A stretch of DNA of 64,000 bases, taken from the NCBI RefSeq assembly GCF_035222275.1, contig NC_085886.1, positions 62,001 to 126,000 of the forward strand, written 5' to 3'. Shown in pieces: positions 57,931 to 64,000 of this stretch; position 1 is the first letter of the stretch, and each line of letters opens with the position of its first letter. The DNA is from Podospora bellae-mahoneyi. Lineage: Eukaryota > Ascomycota > Sordariomycetes > Sordariales > Podosporaceae. Below the pieces are notes generated by a model. That model ran no database searches. It was not told the origin of the DNA and was given only the letters and a program-made list of their open reading frames with translations. The position numbers were made by a program, and so were the translations under genes.

Positions 57931-57935
57931 CGTAG

Positions 57936-58405
57936 TGATTGGTTCACGAACACTTTGCTGGACTGTAAGTATATATAGAAATCCATGCATACACCAACAT
58001 CATGGGGAATTCGAGCCCCGAAATCTTTGGCTCGGCTTGATTTGCTTGTCATGTTTCTCAGGTTGACTTCGAAAATACAAGCAATAACTGAAAAAGGAAT
58101 TTGACGCTTGCGGAGTACCTTCAATAAAGAGCAACAAAGGACGCTCCTCGCAAAAGACAGATGGAGGAACAATGGCGATGTTTACCTTAGTTGCTCCTTT
58201 GTATTGAGACCTCGAGTAATAACAGGTATTCGAGCGTGCCCTGGCCGGGTAAGTTCCTCGCTACGAAATGGCTTTGTCCATGCAGAAATCTCGTTGCGCC
58301 GTAGCAGTGATCGGCCTTCCATGGGTCTCGAGGTGCTGGAGGAGAATACGATACGGGTTGATATAGAGGGGGGTTATCACCCAGAATACTATCACAGCAT
58401 CAGTC
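57936..58405. other. Promoter region of the kinase-like gene
   Basis: No gene was seen. An overlapping frame at 58108-58647 has no family signal and conflicts with the kinase frame. Confidence 0.5.
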
Positions 58406-59608
58406 ATGTCGTACGGTCATATATTCAAGGATACAACGGGGCAGTACCTCTTCATCCGCGAGCTTGGAACGGGCGTCTCCTGTCGAGCTCAATTAGTCCG
58501 TCACTTGCCAACAGGCGAATACCGAGTCCGCAAAGTCCTCCATCGACGTGTGCCGATTGGCGAAGATCTCCCTCGCAACATCAGATACACGGTAGACGCA
58601 GATATCCAAGCCATTATCCAATTCAACAACGAGACTGCCATCGTTGATCTTCTCCAAAAGAGCGGCGAGCGAGACCAACTCAAAATCGCCGCGCTCTATT
58701 CACACTCAACCCATGTCGACGAAAAGAAAAAAAAGTACTCGCGAGTGTCGTACTGGTCTCTCTCCAACGGTGGCGACCTCGATTCCTTCCTTGCGGACTA
58801 TCAGCACCACATTCCGCGGCCTTTCATTCTTCAATTTCTTAGCCAGATGCTCACCACCCTCCAGCACATGTACACCGCCTGTCACGACCGTCTCGGCCCC
58901 ATGGTTCACAACGACTTTCACGCAGGTAATATCCTTCTTCACTATCCCAGCGATGCTCGAAGCCCCATCCCCGAATTCCACCTCATCGACTTCGGCCTTG
59001 CAACCCCGTTATCTCCGGCATCCATTGCCGATGACAATGACTTCCTGCTTCCGGAACCTGGCAACCCACCTGTCTGGGATATTCCTCGCCTGTTGAGAGT
59101 TGTTGACAAGCTACTTGTCACTTGGCCCGAAGAGTACCGAGCTTTCCTTAACTCGGGAGGAGATCCGATAGGTACTACCTACAGGCTGCTCTTGAACCTG
59201 GACCGTCGGTTCCAGTATATACTACAAGAGCACCGAAGATATGTCTACGAGACGAAGGACTTTTCGCAACGACTAACCCTCCCCGACCTGCGACCTGTCA
59301 TCGAGTATGTCAACAACTGTCGAGCGACTCTAGACCCCGACGGGGTAGAGACAAGAGACCATCCTCTCTGCAGTCAAACATACATGAGGATATCTGATGC
59401 CAAGCTCGCGGCACCACAGACCTACAGCGAACTGGAGACAATCGCCCATACCAGAGACTTGCCTGGACCATGGCACATTGGTTATCTTGACCCAGAGCGA
59501 AACTATCAAGTGCTTGATCTTCTGGCTGTCGGCAACAAAGACACTTTCCACCGTCCAAATGAAGACAACGAGAACAGTGACACTGACTCAGCGTGGGGAG
59601 ATGAGTAG
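58406..59608 (+). CDS. Protein-kinase-like protein, fungal type
   Basis: Single exon of 400 residues starting MSYGHIFKDTTGQYLFIREL. Recognisable kinase landmarks: a glycine-poor nucleotide loop (ELGTGVSCRAQLVRH), the ATP-anchoring Lys in YRVRKVLHR (Lys43), a catalytic loop MVHNDFHAGNILLHYP with Asp170 and Asn175 (HND replacing HRD), and the metal-binding LIDFGLATPL (Asp195). The C-lobe is shorter and divergent. The tail is acidic (NEDNENSDTDSAWGDE). The arrangement is that of the large group of orphan fungal kinases found in ascomycete genomes, with unknown substrates. All catalytic residues are present, so activity is plausible. Confidence 0.8.
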   Translation: MSYGHIFKDTTGQYLFIRELGTGVSCRAQLVRHLPTGEYRVRKVLHRRVPIGEDLPRNIRYTVDADIQAIIQFNNETAIVDLLQKSGERDQLKIAALYSHSTHVDEKKKKYSRVSYWSLSNGGDLDSFLADYQHHIPRPFILQFLSQMLTTLQHMYTACHDRLGPMVHNDFHAGNILLHYPSDARSPIPEFHLIDFGLATPLSPASIADDNDFLLPEPGNPPVWDIPRLLRVVDKLLVTWPEEYRAFLNSGGDPIGTTYRLLLNLDRRFQYILQEHRRYVYETKDFSQRLTLPDLRPVIEYVNNCRATLDPDGVETRDHPLCSQTYMRISDAKLAAPQTYSELETIAHTRDLPGPWHIGYLDPERNYQVLDLLAVGNKDTFHRPNEDNENSDTDSAWGDE

Positions 59609-59746
59609 AATGTGGGCGAACAAGGGGCAGAGGGCAAAAGAGGTGGCACTTTGGTGTGCAAGAGTCTGGTGGTATTTCCTCTCATGATTGCTATTTAAGG
59701 CCTGCTGAAAGACACATCCAAAAGATAGGAACTGGGGAAGAGGAAC

Positions 59747-60818
59747 TCAGCGACCTGGCCTCTTGGGCCGGCCGAAGGCTTTCTTTACCTCGACCTTCGG
59801 GTGCAGCTCTTCCAACACGGTGGCCTCGCTAAGTTCGTCAACTTCCTCGACTTCGAACCTCTTCACGGGCTTCAAAGCAGCCTCTTTCTCAGCAGCAGCC
59901 AACACAGCGCGCTTCATCAGCGGGTACATCATTCGGAATTTGATGGCTTTCGTGCCTGGAGAGGCCGGGCATGTGTAGAAGAACAGCAGAGGACTGCTCT
60001 CTTCTCCGTTGTGGGTATGATTAAACCTGTAAAAGGTGAACCTGGGTTCAGTAGACGAGATAACTTGCAGCAATTCCGAAATCGAAGACGGGTTCGAGTT
60101 TTCGGGGACAAGTTCGACGGACTCGGTCTGGGGGTTAATTTTCTGTGGAATGGGCATCAAAGTCAACCTGGGAACCTAACAGTCAATGGTACAAACAGAA
60201 CACACTGACCAGCATAACCAATGATGGCCCGCTCCCGCTTCCCAGTTCCCTCAGCGCATCCAGCGCGTTTTCGGCGATAGGCGTAGCCAGATTTTGACTG
60301 AGATGAATCTCGCGAGTGCCCGTGCCTTGACCGGCTTCCTGCTCTGCCTTCCGGACAGCGCTCAGACTCCTCTCCTCTTCCGTCAGAGGAGCCTCGACGG
60401 CCGAGTGGGCGTCATGTTTATCGAAGCCAGCCGGGGTGAGCTCGTCGGGTGAGGTCGCGAAAAAGGTTTCCCGAAAATGCTCCGTACCCAGCTCCCGAAC
60501 CAGAGTGCGCTCCGTCGAGGCGAACAACATCTTTTGGCGAACGGGAGCGGTATCTGGAACATAGGTAACCCCCACCAGAGCCGGGCTGGAGGGATAGCGG
60601 CGAAGGATCACGTAGAGAGCTTCATTGAGTTTGACGTGGGGCTTGAGGAGAGAATTGACATTGTCGGCGAAGGGGGCGCCAAGGGACGAGGTCAGGAGCT
60701 GAAGCGGCTGGAGCTTCTCGGACGCGATGGTGACGAGCAGGCCGAAGTGGGATTCGGAGGCGAGGAATTCGCTAAACTGGGAGACCAGCTCCTGTGAAGC
60801 TGAGATGCCGGACTGCAT
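59747..60818 (-). CDS. TWF1: Twinfilin (ADF-H actin-binding protein)
   Basis: Exon 1 (60818-60210) and exon 2 (60142-59747), with a 67-bp intron, encode 334 residues. Two cofilin-like ADF-H domains: the first from MQSGISASQELVSQFSEFLA to about residue 140, containing RRYPSSPALVGVTYVPDTAP and RQKMLFASTERTLVRELG; then the conserved linker LTEEERSLSAVRKAEQEA and the second domain with PRFTFYRFNHTHNGEESSPL and FYTCPASPGTKAIKFRMMYP. The basic C-terminal tail (KKAFGRPKRPGR) is the capping-protein/PIP2-binding end typical of twinfilins. It sequesters ADP-actin monomers and caps barbed ends in the cytoplasm. Intact, and of normal length for fungi. Confidence 0.93.
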
Positions 60819-62051
60819 TGCGAGCTAATAAAACACCCAACACAGCGGCGGGATGGTGATGGGCAGGCAAAGTGTGTGATGTTTGGAGGTTGGGCTGAGC
60901 TTCGAGATCGGGAATCCAGCTGTTGCTACTTGCTAGGTAGCACCACGACAGTGGGGAAGTGGGGGACCAGGGGCCTGTTCCCCAAAAGCAAGGTCCAGGC
61001 TCTGCGGCTTGGCAACCCAACAGTCAACATCGCAGCACCAAAATATGGCACCTGGCGCCTGTGCAGTACACTATCGTGACTACACTATCTCGAAGTGACA
61101 GCGGCATGGCATCCTGGACCCAGGAACGAATCCTCCACGGATCTGATGCCAATGGCTCTGGCCCCCTCCCACCCGCGGCGCATCTGGCCATATCTGCTGA
61201 TTCTCAGCGTCGCCCTCCCCCCAGTCTGCAGAGATCAATTCCCCCATTGGGGGCACTGCCGTGTCTGCCGTGATGTCTCTGAGGTCTGCCCTGGTCTAGA
61301 CCCTTCTGGAAGCAAGGCAGCCGCATGCTGCGAGAGAACATGCAGGCCCCTTCTCCCTCCTCCCTCCTCTCCTTTCTCTTTCGACTTCAGCCATGGAATC
61401 TGCGTCTATTTCTCGTGGTCGAGATAACCACGCTGCCTTGTCTGACACTTGGGGCCTTTGCTGTCTGTTATTTTCGATTCGTGTAGACCAGTGACAATAA
61501 AACCATGATTCATTTTTTTTCACTAGCTCGCCGGGTGCCCATCTGTTTGACTGACCATGGTGACAGGCATCTGTCAGATATTCAGGAGGCGAAGAACATC
61601 TCGAATAGGGACCGACAACAGCTCAGCACACGATTGACGGGATCTGCTCCGAAGCATTTGTACCCACCATCTTACCCAGCCTCCCGTCTTCATACTGTCT
61701 GACCAACCATAGCAGGCCGGGAGAAACTCCGTAGCGTCGTGAATGGATCAAGCAGCCCTGTCTCTACACTGTACAGTACAATACACACCCTTCCAGTTGG
61801 AACCATCTAGGCCCTACACCGAACTCCTGTCCCCATCCACCTCCCTAGTCCCTGGCCCGTTCCGTCTCCCAAGAACCAAGTTGAACAGCACCGTTGAGCG
61901 CTGAAGGCGCCTGTCTGTCCCTGACAGCCCGGGCACGTGGAGCCGATACTTCGGATATCCTGGCTCCATCGTTAGTCTCCCGACCTTGAATTTGCACCTC
62001 CATCCCGCGCCAGACATTTTAGTCAAGAGGCTTGCCGTCAAAGCCATATTC
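60819..62051. other. Divergent promoter region (twinfilin / Zn2Cys6 gene)
   Basis: About 1.2 kb with no convincing gene. Pyrimidine-rich stretches near 61340-61390. Small frames on both strands conflict. Confidence 0.55.
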
Positions 62052-64000
62052 ATGGCAACGCCGCCGTCCCATCGGCCTTTGAGGGCCCTTCTTCCTGCGG
62101 ACACGGAGAGAGCCGGGGGTGAGCGCGGAGCCTTGTCTTCGGCTTCGTCCAGTCTCGGACCCCGACCAACATCGGTCGAGCTAGCACCTCGGCGGCGGAC
62201 CGCAAGAGCCGCATGTATCGAATGTCGCAAGCGGAAAACAAAGGCAAGGAACCGTCGCTATGAAAGAGGGCTGTTTTGGTGCGAGTGCTCGCTAACCTGT
62301 GCCTGATGGGTCCCAGTGTACTGCTGAGCGACCCCGTTGTAACGAGTGTACTCGCCGCAACTCTGACTGCGAATATGACGCGGGCGGCGATGAAACTCCC
62401 GGAAAGGCTCTGAAGCGACGTTTTGTTGACCTGGAGGACAAGGTGAACATTTACGAGCAGGTCTATGCCATCCTCAGGTCTCGTCCACAGCATGAGGCCA
62501 ACTCGGTCTTCAAGCGAATCCGAACCGGTGACGACCCGCAGAGCATCCTTCGGCATGTCGAGCACGGCGATCTTCTTCTCCAGCTCAGAGTTGTCCCGGA
62601 ATCCCGATACCGATACGAATTCCCCTTCATGTCCCCGCTCCCCGCCCGGCTGCAGACCCAGGACAACCCCTATTTAGGATCGCTCATATACGAGTGGGAG
62701 GTTGAGCGCCCTAGATCCCCCGTCAGGTCGCCGAAACGAAGAGGCAAGCAGCTGGAAACCGACCGGTCAGCAAGTGAAGACTCTACCACGCCGGGCCCCG
62801 GTCCCTATGTGAAGCCGTTTCATGCCGCCGAAGTGCATGACCCTCTTATCGACTCGGCCGAGCCGTCAAAATGGACCGACGTCACGACGGATAATACTCT
62901 CCTTCGAAGTCTCTTGAGGTCCTATTTCCTACACGAGTACCAGTGGTTCTCGGCATTTCAGAAAGAATACTTTCTCTCCGATATGATTGCAGATCGACGT
63001 CAGTTTTGCTCCCCCTTGTTGGTCAATGCAGTTCTTGCCCTTGCTTGCGTAAGTTGACCGGAACACGTCCATCATTCGAGGCCATACACACAGTTGACAC
63101 AGGCATTCGACCGCAGCACAGCTACCGCGAATTGACGGACCGGGCCGAGTTCTGGAACCCTAGAACACTTGGCTATGGCTTCCTGACCGAGGCCAAAAGA
63201 CATTGGGAGTTGGAGCAGGCGGGGGGCCGAGGCAAGCTCACAACGATTCAAGCTGCCATCATCCTCAACATTGTGTATAACTTGAATGCCATGGTCAAGC
63301 TTGGGTGGCAATACACGCTCCAGGCGATTGATATGGCACACAAGATGAAGCTGTTCAAGAAGCCTGAGAACTGGGAAACGTTGAATCCCAGGTTAAGGGC
63401 TGGCCGAGATTTCACGGCATGGAGCCTATTTGGCTGGCAAAGGTACGCGGTCTCGATCCAACTTGTTTTAAAGGGCACTCAGTCAGCGCAGGTGCTGATA
63501 CATGGACACTTTAGCCACTGTACCTACACTTTGTTTGAGAAGCCACTCGTAGACGACCCCCCGGAGGTGCCGCTGCCTGCCATCACAGCTGACCCAAGTT
63601 GGTATGGCGAGGTGTGGCTCAAGTACCCCCTCGAAAAAATCCTGTATCCGAGCCATTTTGCAGAATTTTACAAGGCCAACACAGAGTTTCGGGTGATATT
63701 GAACGACATTTCCAAAACGTTGCACGGGGAGGCAGGGCAGAGTCGATCACCACCAGCCGAATCCAAGATTGCTGCGCTTTACTGGAGATTGCAAGCATGG
63801 TATGCTGCGCTGCCCGAATCACTTTCGCCTAGGACGATTGTGTTTACTGCGCAGATGAAGCTTCAGTAAGAGTCCCTGTACTCCGACTCGGTCATCTGAG
63901 AGATTATGGATAACTAACGTACTTGCCCATGCCAGCATGCATTACCACCATGCCATTGTTACCATGCTACAAAGCCTCATGACCGGCGTATCAGATATTA
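62052..64000 (+). CDS. Zn2Cys6 transcription factor with fungal-specific TF domain, 5' part
   Basis: Exons 62052-62243, 62317-63048, 63117-63442, 63515-63865 and 63936 to the window end have consistent phases (more than 550 residues). The zinc cluster is ACIECRKRKTK joined to CTAERPRCNECTRRNSDCEY (C-x2-C-x6-C-x6-C-x2-C-x6-C), and the intron that splits it starts with GC, not GT (see findings). A coiled segment (ALKRRFVDLEDKVNIYEQVY) follows, then the TF domain with LLRSYFLHEYQWFSAFQKEY, SYRELTDRAEFWNPRTLGYG, TTIQAAIILNIVYNLNAMVK and AWSLFGWQ joined to SHCTYTLFEKPL. It is a nuclear regulator with unknown targets. It runs off the right edge. Confidence 0.87.

Noticed and set aside
1-64000. CRISPR arrays, bacterial-type operons or Shine-Dalgarno-led genes
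   Set aside because: The window is eukaryotic fungal DNA with spliceosomal introns, and no regularly spaced direct repeats were seen.

Overview
This is nuclear DNA of a filamentous ascomycete, most likely a Sordariomycete. The evidence is the short GT-AG introns of about 50-80 bp with TACTAAC/CTAAC-type branch sites, intron-bearing tRNAs, and fungal-only families: Zn2Cys6 regulators, an 'RTA/PTH11-like' rhodopsin-domain membrane protein, a QDE-1-type RNA-dependent RNA polymerase, GMC oxidoreductase, HET-like and CorA-like proteins, and small secreted proteins. Genes stand singly on both strands, and no operon is expected.

Left third (1-24 kb). A secreted M14 metallocarboxypeptidase runs off the left edge. 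It is followed by a small Asn/Thr-rich protein, a DUF1993 protein, a secreted type-B carboxylesterase, a seven-helix PTH11/rhodopsin-like protein and a 787-aa Zn2Cys6 regulator. The landmark is a 1486-aa RNA-dependent RNA polymerase (13753-18314) with an intact DYDGD catalytic motif, the hallmark of the quelling polymerase QDE-1. After it come a secreted GMC flavo-oxidoreductase, tRNA-Pro(TGG) with a 19-nt intron, a Thr-rich small secreted protein and a charged hypothetical protein.

Middle (24-36 kb). A gene-poor stretch of about 3 kb is followed by a small cysteine-containing secreted protein with a Kex2-like site near its C-terminus, a stand-alone RNase H1 hybrid-binding ('viroplasmin') domain protein, a Cys-rich single-pass surface protein, tRNA pseudouridine synthase PUS1, an unrecognised ORF with a TATA box, and a Med22-like Mediator subunit.

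Right-centre (36-58 kb). This is the most unusual part, because broken host genes are concentrated here: a copper/heavy-metal P1B ATPase, a kelch-repeat membrane protein, a secreted protein family member and an AAA ATPase with a DUF7025-like N-terminus all carry in-frame stops and/or frameshifts. They alternate with apparently intact genes: a HET-like membrane protein (5' end unresolved), a CorA-like transporter, an NTF2-like protein, an NTT-rich mucin-like secreted protein and a 2-oxoglutarate/Fe(II) dioxygenase. Two tRNA-Asp(GTC) genes, in inverted orientation and 97 percent identical over 110 bp including an upstream hairpin, lie 6.4 kb apart and bracket the dioxygenase and two of the broken genes.

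Right end (58-64 kb). A protein-kinase-like gene, twinfilin and the 5' part of a second Zn2Cys6 regulator, whose zinc cluster is split by a GC-AG intron, complete the window. Exon boundaries below were deduced by eye from reading frames, splice signals and recalled family conservation; no alignment or search was run.
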